Below are positions 18,617 through 28,112 of a stretch of DNA of 64,000 bases, piece by piece. The stretch's first letter is position 1. Each line of letters starts with the position of its first letter. The translations under genes and the position numbers were made by a program. This stretch comes from Candidatus Phosphitivorax anaerolimi (lineage in GTDB: Bacteria; Desulfobacterota; Desulfomonilia; UBA1062): assembly GCA_001896555.1 (NCBI GenBank), contig MPOS01000012.1, positions 1 through 64,000 on the forward strand. The letters are read 5' to 3'. The notes beneath the pieces are model-generated. The model saw only the letters and a program-made list of their open reading frames with translations. It searched no databases and was not told where the DNA came from.

Positions 18617-19249
18617 ATGGTTAAAGTTCTCATCGCTGACGACCACCCGATCGTGAGAACCGGCTTGAAGCAGATCCTTGCCGACGACCCGGATATTGAG
18701 GTGGTAGGTGAAGCGGAAAACGGCGGGGAGGTCATAGAGTTTCTTTGGAAGAATGCATGCGATATGGTGCTGCTCGATATCGGCATGCCGGGCAGGAGCG
18801 GGCTCGAGGTAACCTCGGAGATCAAACAGATCAAGCCCAATGTTGGGGTGCTCATCCTGAGCATCTACCCCGAAGAGCAGTATGCCGTCCGGGCGCTCAG
18901 GGCAGGTGCATCCGGCTATCTGACCAAGGCGAGCGCGCCCATAGAGCTCATCCAGGCGATTCACCGGGTGGCCCGCGGCGGCAGATATGTAAGCCAGACC
19001 CTGGCTGAGATATTAGCGTCCGAGATCGACAGACACAGTGAGAAGCAGCCCCATGAAAAGCTCTCGGATCGAGAGTACCAGGTAATGCTCCTCCTCGCAT
19101 CGGGCAAGACCGTCACCGAGGTGGGACAGAGCCTGAACCTAAGCGTGAAGACCATCAGCACCTACCGGTCCAACATCCTGACAAAGATGAACATGAAGAA
19201 TAATGCCCAGCTCACCTTTTATGCCGTAGAAAACGGCCTCATCAAGTGA
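18617..19249 (+). CDS. NarL/FixJ family response regulator
   Basis: An N-terminal receiver domain has the acidic pair D8-D9, the phosphoacceptor D54 in VLLDIGMPGRSG, and a conserved Lys in YLTKASAPIE. A linker leads to a LuxR-type helix-turn-helix (about residues 145-208) with KLSDREYQVMLLLASGKTVT and LSVKTISTYRSNILTKMNMK. Length (210 residues) is standard. A GAGGGAG site precedes the ATG. No cognate histidine kinase is adjacent, so it is an orphan regulator. Its targets cannot be told from the sequence. Confidence 0.93.
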   Translation: MVKVLIADDHPIVRTGLKQILADDPDIEVVGEAENGGEVIEFLWKNACDMVLLDIGMPGRSGLEVTSEIKQIKPNVGVLILSIYPEEQYAVRALRAGASGYLTKASAPIELIQAIHRVARGGRYVSQTLAEILASEIDRHSEKQPHEKLSDREYQVMLLLASGKTVTEVGQSLNLSVKTISTYRSNILTKMNMKNNAQLTFYAVENGLIK

Positions 19250-19277
19250 GCCTGTCTGACAGGCCGGCACCAGCAGG

Positions 19278-19393
19278 GGTCTCGCCGGGCAGACCGTCCG
19301 GATAGACCTTGCCCCTCGCCGGAATCCCTGAGCTGCGTGCACTCACTGATCTGCGGTTGAGACCGCCGGGTACTTCCTTTTCCCGGCGAGACC
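19278..19393. repeat. 12-bp inverted repeats enclosing ~92 bp
   Basis: GGTCTCGCCGGG at 19278-19289 is matched by its exact complement at 19382-19393, which is followed by TTATTTTT. The element fills the gap between the response regulator and the ACT-domain gene. It could be a long-loop terminator structure or a small mobile element; I cannot decide. Confidence 0.4.
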
Positions 19394-19460
19394 GTTATTT
19401 TTCTACCCATAGGCTGCTGAATTCTTTACAATCCGGCTATCCCATGCAAGGAGAGGTTTT

Positions 19461-20618
19461 ATGAGAAGCAAGCTGTACATTATTTATGGCATCGGCCGGG
19501 ATTCCGTAGGGCTTGTCGGAGGGATCACCGCGCCCATCGCATCCGTGGGCGGAAACATCGTTGATTTGCGCCAGCATGTCCTGCACGGTCTCTTCACCAT
19601 CTACCTGGTGGTGGATCTCAAAGAAGCCGTAAAGTCCCCGGAAGAGTTCAGGGAACTGCTCAGGAAGATCTCGGAAGAGACCGGGGTGCGGCTTTCTATG
19701 GAGAAATATACCCCGGTGGCGCGCAGCGCCGAGAGAACGAATATCCTCCTGACCCTGGTAGGAAAGGACAAGCCGGGAATCATCGCCGCGATCTCGGAGA
19801 AGCTCGGCACCTACAACATCAACATCGAGATCAGCGAGATGGTGGCGCGGGAAGACATCTTCCTCATGGATCTCCTCTGCGATGTCAGCCGCAGCAGCGT
19901 TCCTACGGAGAACCTCAAGGGCGTGGTGCAGCAGATCATGCAATCCATGGATATCAGCACCATGTTTCAGACCGAGGACGTGTTCAACAAGAAAAAGAAG
20001 ATCGTGCTCTTCGACATCTCCCGGAGCTTCATGGATGCCGGGACCTTAAGAGAGATCCTCGAACTCTCGGGTATCGAGCCCGGTAAGCTCAAGCGCCCCG
20101 AAGGCCGTGAGAGCAGCCTGGCCTACCTGTATGACACGGCCGGATACCTTGACGGCCTTCCGCTCAATGTCATAGACGCCGTGGTGGACGCCACCCGGGT
20201 GAGCCCGGGAACCATGGAGCTGATCCAGGCGCTGAAGATCATGGGCTACAAGATCGGGCTGATCAGCACAGGGTTCACCTTTTTCGTAGAACCCATCCGC
20301 CGCAAGCTCGACATCGATTATGCCTTCGGGTTTAAGCTGCCAGTGGACGACGATTCCAAGACCCTGGTGGGCGACATCCCCCCGGGAGCGATCGAGCACC
20401 TGAACTTGCAGGCCATCATCGAGGACCTCGTGCGGGCGGAGAAGATCGGCAGGGAGGATATTACGGTGATCTCCGACATGGACAGGCCCCATACCCAGAC
20501 CCCGGGCATCAGGCTCGAGTTCGACATGAAGGTGATCCTCGATTTCCTCAACCAGCACATTCTGAGCAGAGACGCCCTCATAGGGCTGCTGCGCAGCTTA
20601 GGTACACCCCGGCTGTGA
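19461..20618 (+). CDS. tandem ACT-domain protein with a degenerate SerB-like HAD domain
   Basis: Two ACT domains (about residues 5-80 and 92-165; the second starts NILLTLVGKDKPGIIAAISE) precede a HAD domain of phosphoserine-phosphatase type (about 175-385). This is the architecture of long SerB proteins. The catalytic motifs are altered, however. The expected DxDx(T/S) loop reads DISRS, so the second aspartate (acid/base) is a serine, and the metal-binding GDGxND loop reads SDMDRP. I therefore doubt phosphatase activity and suspect a regulatory or amino-acid-sensing role. It starts with a good AAGGAG site and ends about 40 bases before fhs, so it is likely in one operon with the one-carbon gene. 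Serine and one-carbon metabolism are linked, which fits. Confidence 0.8.
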   Translation: MRSKLYIIYGIGRDSVGLVGGITAPIASVGGNIVDLRQHVLHGLFTIYLVVDLKEAVKSPEEFRELLRKISEETGVRLSMEKYTPVARSAERTNILLTLVGKDKPGIIAAISEKLGTYNINIEISEMVAREDIFLMDLLCDVSRSSVPTENLKGVVQQIMQSMDISTMFQTEDVFNKKKKIVLFDISRSFMDAGTLREILELSGIEPGKLKRPEGRESSLAYLYDTAGYLDGLPLNVIDAVVDATRVSPGTMELIQALKIMGYKIGLISTGFTFFVEPIRRKLDIDYAFGFKLPVDDDSKTLVGDIPPGAIEHLNLQAIIEDLVRAEKIGREDITVISDMDRPHTQTPGIRLEFDMKVILDFLNQHILSRDALIGLLRSLGTPRL

Positions 20619-20656
20619 CATGGTCGCGTGATCGAAGAGATCGCGAGAGGCAAAGA

Positions 20657-22276
20657 ATGAAATCCGACATAGAAATTGCTCAGTCGATACCCTTGAAGCC
20701 CATCCGTGAGATTGCGGAGTCAATCGGGTTGAGTGAAGACGATATCGTGCCCTATGGGCGGTTCATGGCAAAGATTCCGCTCAAGTCCCTGGAGAGCAGG
20801 TCCGATGTGCCTGACGGGAAGCTCGTTCTGGTCACCGCCATGTCCCCCACCTCGATGGGCGAGGGCAAGACCACGACCACCATCGGCCTTGGCCAGGCCC
20901 TGAACAGGATCGGAAAGCGGGCCATGATGGCGATCCGCGAGCCCTCTCTGGGGCCGTGCATGGGTCTTAAGGGAGGGGCCGCAGGGGGAGGGTATTCGCA
21001 GGTGCTTCCCATGGAGGACATCAATCTCCATTTCACCGGCGATTTCCACGCCATCACCTCGGCCCACAACCTGCTGGCCGCCGTGGTGGACAACCACCTC
21101 CACCAGCGGCTGAATCCGGAGATCAACCCCAGACACGTGGTCTGGAAGCGCGTGATCGACATGAACGACCGCAGCCTGAGGAGCATCATTCTCGGGCTCG
21201 AGGACAAGGGGCTCAACGGCGTCATGCGCGAAGACGGCTTCGAGATCACGGCCGCCTCCGAGGTCATGGCGGTCCTGTGCCTCTCTACCGGCCTTAGAGA
21301 TCTGAAAGAGCGCCTCAGCCGCATCATCGTGGGCTACGACTACCTGGGCAAGCCCATCTTCGCACGGGATGTGGGCGCGACCGGGGCCATGGCCGCCCTG
21401 CTCAAGCATGCGATCAATCCCAACCTCGTGCAGTCGGTCGAGGGGACGCCCGTGCTCGTGCACGGAGGCCCGTTCGCGAATATCGCCCACGGATGCAACA
21501 CGGTGATCGCCACCCGCATGGCCCTGAAGCTCTCGGACTATACCGTGACCGAGGCGGGCTTCGGGGTCGATCTGGGGGCGGAGAAGTTCTTCCACATCAA
21601 GTGCCGCACGAGCGGCCTGAATCCGAGCGCCGTAGTGCTGGTCGTGACCTGGCGGGCCTACGTGCTCCACGGAATGGGCAACATCCGCAAGCACCTGGAT
21701 ACCCTCTCACGGTTCGGGGTGCCGGCCGCGGTCTCCATCAACCGCTTCCTCTCAGACAGGGACGGCGATCTTATGGAGCTGAAGTCCCGGCTTGAGGATC
21801 TGGGCGTCGATGCAGTGATCACGGATTGCCGCGAGCGCGGGGGAGAAGGCGGGCTCGAGCTGGCGGAAAAGGTCGTTTCACTCTGCGAGAGGCCCTCTGA
21901 GCTCAGGATGCTCTATGACCTGAACGACGATATCCGCACCAAGGTTGAGACCGTGGCAAAGAACGTCTACGGGGCCTCAGGAGTGGAGTTCTCGTCCCAG
22001 GCCCTCAAGGATATCCGGCACATCGAGAACATGGGATACGCGGGCCTGCCGGTCTGCATCGCCAAGACCCAATCCTCGCTGACCGACAACCCCAAGATCC
22101 CGGGATTCCCGGACGAGCCGTTCACCATCCACGTGAACTCCGCCAAGGTATCCGCAGGTGCGGGCTTCGTGGTCATCTCCACCGGGAAGATCCTCTCCAT
22201 GCCGGGCCTGCCGAAGAGCCCGGCCGCCCTTTCGATTGACATCGACGAAGAGGGGAACATCACCGGGCTGTTCTAA
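20657..22276 (+). CDS. fhs: formate-tetrahydrofolate ligase
   Basis: The enzyme joins formate to tetrahydrofolate with ATP, giving 10-formyl-THF for one-carbon metabolism or the Wood-Ljungdahl pathway. The P-loop MGEGKTTTTIGLGQAL, the segment REPSLGPCMGLKGGAAGGGY, MEDINLHFTGDFHAI and TVTEAGFGVDLGAEKFF are diagnostic. Length of 539 residues from the ATG at 20657 (AGAGG six bases upstream) is normal. The frame could start at 20615, but that overlaps the previous gene. In an anaerobe with formate-type enzymes it may run in either direction. Confidence 0.96.
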   Translation: MKSDIEIAQSIPLKPIREIAESIGLSEDDIVPYGRFMAKIPLKSLESRSDVPDGKLVLVTAMSPTSMGEGKTTTTIGLGQALNRIGKRAMMAIREPSLGPCMGLKGGAAGGGYSQVLPMEDINLHFTGDFHAITSAHNLLAAVVDNHLHQRLNPEINPRHVVWKRVIDMNDRSLRSIILGLEDKGLNGVMREDGFEITAASEVMAVLCLSTGLRDLKERLSRIIVGYDYLGKPIFARDVGATGAMAALLKHAINPNLVQSVEGTPVLVHGGPFANIAHGCNTVIATRMALKLSDYTVTEAGFGVDLGAEKFFHIKCRTSGLNPSAVVLVVTWRAYVLHGMGNIRKHLDTLSRFGVPAAVSINRFLSDRDGDLMELKSRLEDLGVDAVITDCRERGGEGGLELAEKVVSLCERPSELRMLYDLNDDIRTKVETVAKNVYGASGVEFSSQALKDIRHIENMGYAGLPVCIAKTQSSLTDNPKIPGFPDEPFTIHVNSAKVSAGAGFVVISTGKILSMPGLPKSPAALSIDIDEEGNITGLF

Positions 22277-22344
22277 CCGGTAATCGGGGTCGGGTTCACA
22301 ATCACCTATGGCAGCGAGACGTCAAAGGCCTGGGTCTTCCGGGT

Positions 22345-23733
22345 TTAGAGGATCTTCTTTCTCCGGTAGCGGAAGGTGCAGTGGTTCATGTGCAGGAGCC
22401 TGGCAGCCCTGCTCTCGTTCCCTTCCGCATATTCCAGGGCGGCTTTGATATAGCGCCGCTCGTATTCTTCGAGCGCTGTTACAAGGTCAAAGCCTTCAGG
22501 CGGGATGACCGGTTTCTCATCCGGGAAGGACTCAACGGCTGCCTTCACCCCTGCTTTCCGCCTGTTTCCGTTCATGCCCATGTCCTCGAGTTTGAGCTCG
22601 GGGCCTTTCCCGATGAGCACGCCCCGTTCGATGATGTTCCTCAGCTCGCGCACATTGCCGACCCAGTGATGCTCCTGAAGAGCCTTCACGGCTTCTTTCG
22701 ATATCCCGGTGAACTGTTTGTTGTACTTGGTGCTGTACATCACCAGGAAATGCTGTGCCAAGGGGAGCACGTCTTCCTTGCGCTCGTTCAGCGACGGTAC
22801 ATGAACGGTCACCACGCCGAGCCTGAAGTACAGATCGTGTCTGAAGGTGCCTTCCTCCATCATTCTCTCCAGGTCCTTGTTGGTCGCCGACACAATCCGT
22901 GTACGGATGCGGCGGACCTGGGTGGAGCCCACCCGATAGAACTCCCCTTCTTCCAGAAAACGCAAGAGTTTTGCCTGGGCCTGTGGGCTCAAGTCGCCAA
23001 CCTCGTCGAGGAAGAGTGTGCCGTTTGCCGCCGCCTCGATGAGCCCTTTCTTGCCCGTCGGCTCTGCGCCGCTGAAGGCGCCTTTTTCATAGCCGAACAG
23101 CTCGCTTTCGATGAGGTTCTTGGGAATGGCCGCACAGTTGAGCGTAAGGAAAGGGCCCTTGAAGTTGGGGCTCCGGTAGTGGATGGCCCGCGCGATGAGG
23201 TCCTTTCCCGTGCCGGTGTCCCCCAGGATGAGTATGGGCGCGTCCTCGCTCTGTGCCGCGCGCGTTATGAAATCCATGATCTCCTGGATCTCGTTGCTCT
23301 GTGCGATGAAGAAGGGGAGGTTTTCCTTGAGATAGCTCTCCTGAAGCCGCTGTACCTCTTTTCTGAGGCGGATGGTCTCAAGGGCGTTCTTGATGGTGAC
23401 CCTCAAGCTCCCCATGACCAAGGGTTTGACCACGTAGTCGTAGGCTCCCAGCTTCATGGCCTGAACCACGGTCTTGGTGTCTTCGAGCGCGGTGATCATG
23501 ACCACGAGCATCTCCGGGAAGAGGTCTTTGATCCTCTTTAACGCCTCGATGCCGTCCATACCCGGAAGGCCGATATCGAGCAGGACAAGGTCGGGGGGAG
23601 CGTTTACGATCTCGCCAAGGGCCTCCTCGGCGGAAGCGAATGTCTGGATATCGTACTGTGATTTCAGGGCGGCACTGATCCCTTCCCGGATGGTCTGTTC
23701 ATCGTCGATGACAGCGAGAGAAAACTTCACCAT
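22345..23733 (-). CDS. sigma-54-dependent response regulator, NtrC family
   Basis: A receiver domain (phosphoacceptor near D53 in LVLLDIGLPGMDG) is followed by an AAA+ domain with the Walker A GDTGTGKD, the sigma-54 contact loop GAFSGA (family usual GAFTGA), Walker B LFLDEVGDL, and a C-terminal Fis-type helix-turn-helix ending in TFRYRRKKIL. The ATG at 23733 is chosen; two codons further up is only a TTG. It activates transcription at -24/-12 promoters. It lies ten or so bases after its sensor kinase, and a good sigma-54 promoter lies ahead of the divergent molybdoenzyme operon, which I infer to be its target. Confidence 0.94.
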   Translation of the reverse strand: MVKFSLAVIDDEQTIREGISAALKSQYDIQTFASAEEALGEIVNAPPDLVLLDIGLPGMDGIEALKRIKDLFPEMLVVMITALEDTKTVVQAMKLGAYDYVVKPLVMGSLRVTIKNALETIRLRKEVQRLQESYLKENLPFFIAQSNEIQEIMDFITRAAQSEDAPILILGDTGTGKDLIARAIHYRSPNFKGPFLTLNCAAIPKNLIESELFGYEKGAFSGAEPTGKKGLIEAAANGTLFLDEVGDLSPQAQAKLLRFLEEGEFYRVGSTQVRRIRTRIVSATNKDLERMMEEGTFRHDLYFRLGVVTVHVPSLNERKEDVLPLAQHFLVMYSTKYNKQFTGISKEAVKALQEHHWVGNVRELRNIIERGVLIGKGPELKLEDMGMNGNRRKAGVKAAVESFPDEKPVIPPEGFDLVTALEEYERRYIKAALEYAEGNESRAARLLHMNHCTFRYRRKKIL

Positions 23734-23748
23734 GTGCAACCTCTCCTT

Positions 23749-24936
23749 TTATGTGCTCACCGGCAGAGTGAAGGCAAAATCCGCCCCGCCCATCACACTG
23801 GTGGCTACACCCATGCTTCCTTTGTGGTCCATGATGATCCTCTGGCAGAGACTTAGGCCGATGCCTGTTGAGTTTTCTTTGGTCGTGAAGAAGGGTTCAA
23901 AGATTTTTCTTGCCAGATCATGGGAGATCCCCGGTCCTGAATCCGAGATGGACACTCTGATCCAGTCCCCGTGATGAGACGATCTGATCACGATCCTTTT
24001 CCCCGCCTTCATGTCCTTCATTGCCTCTGCCGCATTGGTGATGAGGTTGAGGACCACCTGCTCGATGAGCTGGTGATCGGCCATGCAGGAAGGCAGATCA
24101 TCGGCAAGCTCCGTCGATATCTCGATGCCGCTCTTTCTGAGCATGGCGGAAGAGAGTCCCAGGGCATCTTCGATCGGTTTGTTGATGTTCATGCGCACGA
24201 GCTTGGGCTCGGATGGTTTGGAAAAATCCATGACCCTTCTGATAACGGATTCTATCGTGGACGAAGCGGCCTGGATTTTTTCCAGGATATCCTTGAGGCC
24301 TTGCCAGTCTTCACCCTCTTCAAGCACCTCCCGGGCGGCATCGAGATAGATGTTGATTCCCGAAAGGGGGTTGCGGATCTCATGGGCGATGCCTGCAGCT
24401 ACATGACCCAGAGAAATCATCCTATCTTTGAGCTTCAGGAGGCGTTCGATCTCCACCGTCCTGGTCACATCCATCATATTGATCAGGACTGCGGGTCTGC
24501 CCTCATTCTCGATGAGGTTCGTGCGGCAGTGGAGCCACTTCATGGCCATTTCGCCTACAGTATCACCGGAGACATGGGTGAATCTGACAGTGATGCCCAT
24601 ATGCGGCGCACGGCCGGAAAGCGTTGATTCGATCATCAAGGCGAGCTCCTCCCTGTCGTCCGGGTGGATCCGATCAAAAATCGACGGATGGGGGCCTTCC
24701 TCCAGAGGGCCGAAGATCCGCTGCTGTTCGGGGTTCCGATACACGACCCTTCCATCCTGAACAATGCAGATGCCGGTGGGCGAGTTTTCCACCAGGTCGC
24801 GAAAGTGCTGTTCGCCTTTTTGGCATCTTTTGCCGTTCCAGCATTCGTTTTGGGGAAGAATCCTGCGAGCTTCTTCCCCGGTCTCCGGTTCCTTGATTCT
24901 CATCTCGTACTGGGTGCAGCAAGGCTTGTTCGCCAT
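23749..24936 (-). CDS. PAS-domain sensor histidine kinase
   Basis: A PAS domain (about residues 45-160) is followed by a HisKA dimerisation region with the phospho-accepting histidine in VAAGIAHEIRNPLSG and an ATPase domain with NLITNAAEAM, ISDSGPGI and STGIGLSLCQRII. There is no membrane helix, so it senses inside the cell. The N-terminus before the PAS domain is cysteine-rich (CC at residues 6-7 and two more cysteines in NECWNGKRCQ), which could bind a metal, an FeS cluster or react with sulfur species. It is co-transcribed with the NtrC-type regulator. Confidence 0.93.
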   Translation of the reverse strand: MANKPCCTQYEMRIKEPETGEEARRILPQNECWNGKRCQKGEQHFRDLVENSPTGICIVQDGRVVYRNPEQQRIFGPLEEGPHPSIFDRIHPDDREELALMIESTLSGRAPHMGITVRFTHVSGDTVGEMAMKWLHCRTNLIENEGRPAVLINMMDVTRTVEIERLLKLKDRMISLGHVAAGIAHEIRNPLSGINIYLDAAREVLEEGEDWQGLKDILEKIQAASSTIESVIRRVMDFSKPSEPKLVRMNINKPIEDALGLSSAMLRKSGIEISTELADDLPSCMADHQLIEQVVLNLITNAAEAMKDMKAGKRIVIRSSHHGDWIRVSISDSGPGISHDLARKIFEPFFTTKENSTGIGLSLCQRIIMDHKGSMGVATSVMGGADFAFTLPVST

Positions 24937-25028
24937 TGAGATCTCCTACAGTCATGAGCTGCTCCGGGTGGGGCAAACTGCGCTGAGCGCATCACCACAG
25001 AGGTCTCGTTCTTTAGTATTGCAGCCAT

Positions 25029-25042
25029 ATGTCCGTGGACAT
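25029..25042. promoter_or_regulatory. 14-bp palindrome, candidate activator site
   Basis: ATGTCC and GGACAT flank a two-base centre. It lies ~300 bases upstream of the sigma-54 promoter and ~95 bases upstream of the kinase gene, a position used by NtrC-type activators. No second copy was noticed, so the call is tentative. Confidence 0.3.
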
Positions 25043-25340
25043 TTATCAAAACGGGCGGTGCATGGACGTATTCTCCGCATATCTCCTGAAAAGAAAGAGT
25101 ATACCGTCATCAGGTTAGATCGGATTGCTTTTTTGAATGTGCTGAAATCCTTTATGAACCGCCGCATCTACCTTTCCAAGATGATGAAGACTCCCGCCTG
25201 TTCAATTCCGCCATGGGCGATTTTTAAAAATATAAAAAATTTTTGTGAAAATTGCAAACATTTGAATCGAACAGCCCCGGCTTTTTCCAGAGATTGTATG
25301 TAACTTGGTTAATATTAAGGATGTTTATCGTTAAACCAGA

Positions 25341-25357
25341 TTGGCACGGAGCATGCT
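25341..25357 (+). promoter_or_regulatory. sigma-54 (-24/-12) promoter
   Basis: The sequence TTGGCACGGAGCATGCT matches the -24/-12 consensus TGGCACG-N4-TTGCW with one mismatch. The invariant GG (25343-25344) and GC (25355-25356) are ten bases apart as required. Transcription should start near 25368, giving a leader of ~160 bases before the molybdoenzyme start at 25531. The NtrC-type regulator gene nearby is the likely activator. Confidence 0.75.
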
Positions 25358-25376
25358 CAAGGGGGAATGAAATTAT

Positions 25377-25390
25377 AGCATAAATATGCT
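25377..25390 (+). promoter_or_regulatory. palindrome just after predicted transcription start
   Basis: AGCATA and TATGCT flank AA. It could be an operator or a small hairpin in the leader of the molybdoenzyme mRNA. The rest of the leader holds no riboswitch that I recognise; I looked for a molybdenum-cofactor motif without success. Confidence 0.25.
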
Positions 25391-25530
25391 TGTACGTGAA
25401 TAATTAGCTACAGGATTTGAGGCCTGGGAAAGGCGGGTGGTTCATCGGCCGGGAAGGATGAGAGGCAAGGAACACAACAAGGAATTGGCATCAGGCATCA
25501 TTTTTAAAAAACGATGTGAGAGGAAGAAAG

Positions 25531-28101
25531 ATGGGAAAAAAATTTGAAGTATCACGAAGGCGATTTCTTCAGGTAGCGGGGGCAACCGGAGCAGTGATTG
25601 CCGGGTCCGCCTTCCCCTTCAGGAATCTGAAATCGGCGTGGGCATTCGGCGAGCATCCGCAGGAGCAGCCGCCCTATCGGATCACCAAGAAGGTCCCGCA
25701 GGTCTGCGCCCGTGCATGCGAGTGCGACTGTGCCTACAATATCGTTGTCGGTGTTGATCCGGCCACGGGGGTCGAGCGCGCCATCACGATCGAAGGCAGG
25801 CCGGGAGATCCGGTCTCCAACGGCAAGTTCTGCATCAAGGCCATGGGCTTCTTGGACTCCATGTACGACCCTGACCGGCTCATGGTGTCTTTGAAGAGGA
25901 CCAACAAGAAGAAGGGTACCGATGTCGATCCGGGCTGGGTGGTCATGAAGACCGAAGATGCGGTGAACGAGATCATCGAGAAGCTCAAGACCTTCAAACG
26001 CGAGGATATCGTGTTCGCATCCCCGGGCGACCCCTACACGAACAAGCTCTGCCTGTCTCTGGGCGTTGCGCGGAGCGACCAGCGTACCGAGTGCTTCGGC
26101 ACCCACTACTACATCAACTGTCTCACCCTGACCAACCCGCCGAATGCGTACTACTCAAGCTCCTATACCCCCAGCCACCATGTGTGCGGGTATGACTACG
26201 ACACCTGCAAGTACCAGGTATGGTTCGGGTTCGACTCCTTCTCCAAGTGCGGCAAGGCGGGCATGCTCAACCACTGGGCTGCCGGCAAGAGAAACGGCGC
26301 CAAGATCGTCATGCTCAACCCGGTCAGGACCCCCATGACAGACGCGTTCGCCAGCGAGTTCTATGCAATCAAGCCGGGCACCGACCTGGCCGTGGCCCTG
26401 GCCATGATCAACGTGATCGTGAAAGAGAAGAAGTACAACAAGGATTTCATCGACAAGTACAGCGACGCTGCATCCCTGATCGACGTCAAGGCCAAGAAGG
26501 CGATCAAGAACGCCGACGGCAGCTTCCTCGCCTGGAACACCAAGACCAAAAAGGCCGAACCCATCGATCAGTGCGAAGCACCGGCCCTGGAAGGCGGCCC
26601 GTTCAAGGTCAACGGGGTAAACGCGAAGCCGGTCATGCAGCTCCTCAAAGAAACGGTCAAAGACTACACACCGGAGTGGGCGGCCAAGATCAGCGAGGTG
26701 CCGGCCAAGGACATCAAGAGAATCGCACTGGAGTTTGCAGCGGCAGCGCCCAAGGCCATGATTCCGACCTACAAGCGCGATGCGGCAGGCCCCAACTATG
26801 CGAACAGCTGGAGGCTTCGCCACGCCATCAACATCCTGAACAGCCTGGTCGGCTCCATCGACCACGAGGGCGCAATCCTGCTGTTCCACGACGTCAAGCT
26901 GCCCTGGCTCGACGACATCACCCCGCCCGTGAAGCCCTATCCCCCGCTGCCGGCCAAGCAGGCCGACTTCCGGGAAGAGTTCCCTGTGACGAACAACATC
27001 TACAAGAACAAGGACTTCTCGGCTCCCGGTCACTACGGCATGATCGCATGGGGTCTCTACAAGGCCAAGCGCGGCAAGGCGGTGTTCTTCAGGAACCCGC
27101 ATCGCGGCCTCTTCGCCATGATTCAGTCTCAGATGATGGAGGCGGCGGCCGACAGGCTGGACCTCGTCGTCGACTGGAATCTGTACCTCGACGACCTCGG
27201 CTACTTCTGCGACTATGTCGTGCCGGCTCCCCATCAGTTCGAGGAAGGAAAGCTCGACATTCGTCTATACTATCCGAAGTGGCCCGCCTTTGCCGGCGGT
27301 GTGCCGGTCCAGAAGTCTCCGGGCGACCAGATCGGCTGGGGCGGGTTCGCGATGAAGATCGGCCTTGCCATGGCCCCCGAGTACTGGACCACGGACGGCA
27401 GCGGTGACCCGGCCAAGAAGATCCCGACCAATATCGGTGATGTGGCCATCAAGCAGGCCGGTGTTGCGGAAGACACCGCCGACTTCATTGCAAAGGGCGG
27501 TCTCTGGGTCGACAAGAAGCCGTACGAGAACTACAAGCACCTCGAAAAGATAGGCTACGGCAAGCCCCGCGGAAGGGTGCGCATGTTCATCGACGAGTTC
27601 GCCGAGGTCGGTCACAGCCCGCTGCCTATCTGGGCCCCGCGCTGGCACGAGAGCACCGGGAGCTTCAAGTTCTCCCTGCTCATCACCAGGGCACCCTGGA
27701 TCATGCACGCAGACCCCAACTTCGTCAACAACCCGGTCTTGAGAGAGATGAACACCCGGGTCCACATGGATGCGGTGTGGATGAATCCCAACGCTGCAGC
27801 AAAGTTGGGCCTGAAGGAAGGCGACGAGATCCTGCTCGAGAACGATCCGAAGTATATGAAGGATCTACCCAGACCGCAGAGGGCCAGGCTCCACCTGACC
27901 AGCCGCGTTGTCAGGGAAGACTGCGTGCTGCTCTTCCACGGCATCGGTCACCGGGCAAAGAACCTCAAAGTCGCGGCGAACTACGGATACCGTGACGGCG
28001 ATCTCATCCCGCAGAAGGACCCCGAAATCGGAAAGAAGTACGATCCGACCGGAATGGGGTGGGTTGAGGATGTGTTCGTCAGCGTAAAAAAAGTATCGTG
28101 A
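25531..28101 (+). CDS. Tat-exported molybdopterin oxidoreductase, catalytic subunit
   Basis: This is a DMSO-reductase-superfamily enzyme carrying bis-MGD molybdenum (or tungsten). The N-terminus has the twin-arginine signal SRRRFLQVAGATGAVIAG, so it is exported folded. A [4Fe-4S] site is formed by C59, C63, C67 and C101 (CxxxCxxxC-x33-C), with an extra C65 between. A candidate Mo ligand is C197 in YYINCLTLTNPP. The C-terminal ~150 residues form the cofactor-binding barrel. I chose the ATG at 25531, with GAGGAAGAAAG directly upstream. The operon continues with an FeS subunit, a TorD-type chaperone and a cytochrome subunit, so it works in respiration on the outer face of the membrane. The substrate is not evident. 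Sulfur oxyanions, polysulfide, arsenate, selenate or formate-like donors are all possible. Confidence 0.9.
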   Translation: MGKKFEVSRRRFLQVAGATGAVIAGSAFPFRNLKSAWAFGEHPQEQPPYRITKKVPQVCARACECDCAYNIVVGVDPATGVERAITIEGRPGDPVSNGKFCIKAMGFLDSMYDPDRLMVSLKRTNKKKGTDVDPGWVVMKTEDAVNEIIEKLKTFKREDIVFASPGDPYTNKLCLSLGVARSDQRTECFGTHYYINCLTLTNPPNAYYSSSYTPSHHVCGYDYDTCKYQVWFGFDSFSKCGKAGMLNHWAAGKRNGAKIVMLNPVRTPMTDAFASEFYAIKPGTDLAVALAMINVIVKEKKYNKDFIDKYSDAASLIDVKAKKAIKNADGSFLAWNTKTKKAEPIDQCEAPALEGGPFKVNGVNAKPVMQLLKETVKDYTPEWAAKISEVPAKDIKRIALEFAAAAPKAMIPTYKRDAAGPNYANSWRLRHAINILNSLVGSIDHEGAILLFHDVKLPWLDDITPPVKPYPPLPAKQADFREEFPVTNNIYKNKDFSAPGHYGMIAWGLYKAKRGKAVFFRNPHRGLFAMIQSQMMEAAADRLDLVVDWNLYLDDLGYFCDYVVPAPHQFEEGKLDIRLYYPKWPAFAGGVPVQKSPGDQIGWGGFAMKIGLAMAPEYWTTDGSGDPAKKIPTNIGDVAIKQAGVAEDTADFIAKGGLWVDKKPYENYKHLEKIGYGKPRGRVRMFIDEFAEVGHSPLPIWAPRWHESTGSFKFSLLITRAPWIMHADPNFVNNPVLREMNTRVHMDAVWMNPNAAAKLGLKEGDEILLENDPKYMKDLPRPQRARLHLTSRVVREDCVLLFHGIGHRAKNLKVAANYGYRDGDLIPQKDPEIGKKYDPTGMGWVEDVFVSVKKVS

Positions 28102-28112
28102 GGTGATCAGAC

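Noticed and set aside
25360-25530. Possible molybdenum-cofactor riboswitch in the molybdoenzyme leader
   Set aside because: I could not find the conserved stems of that motif, only a small palindrome.
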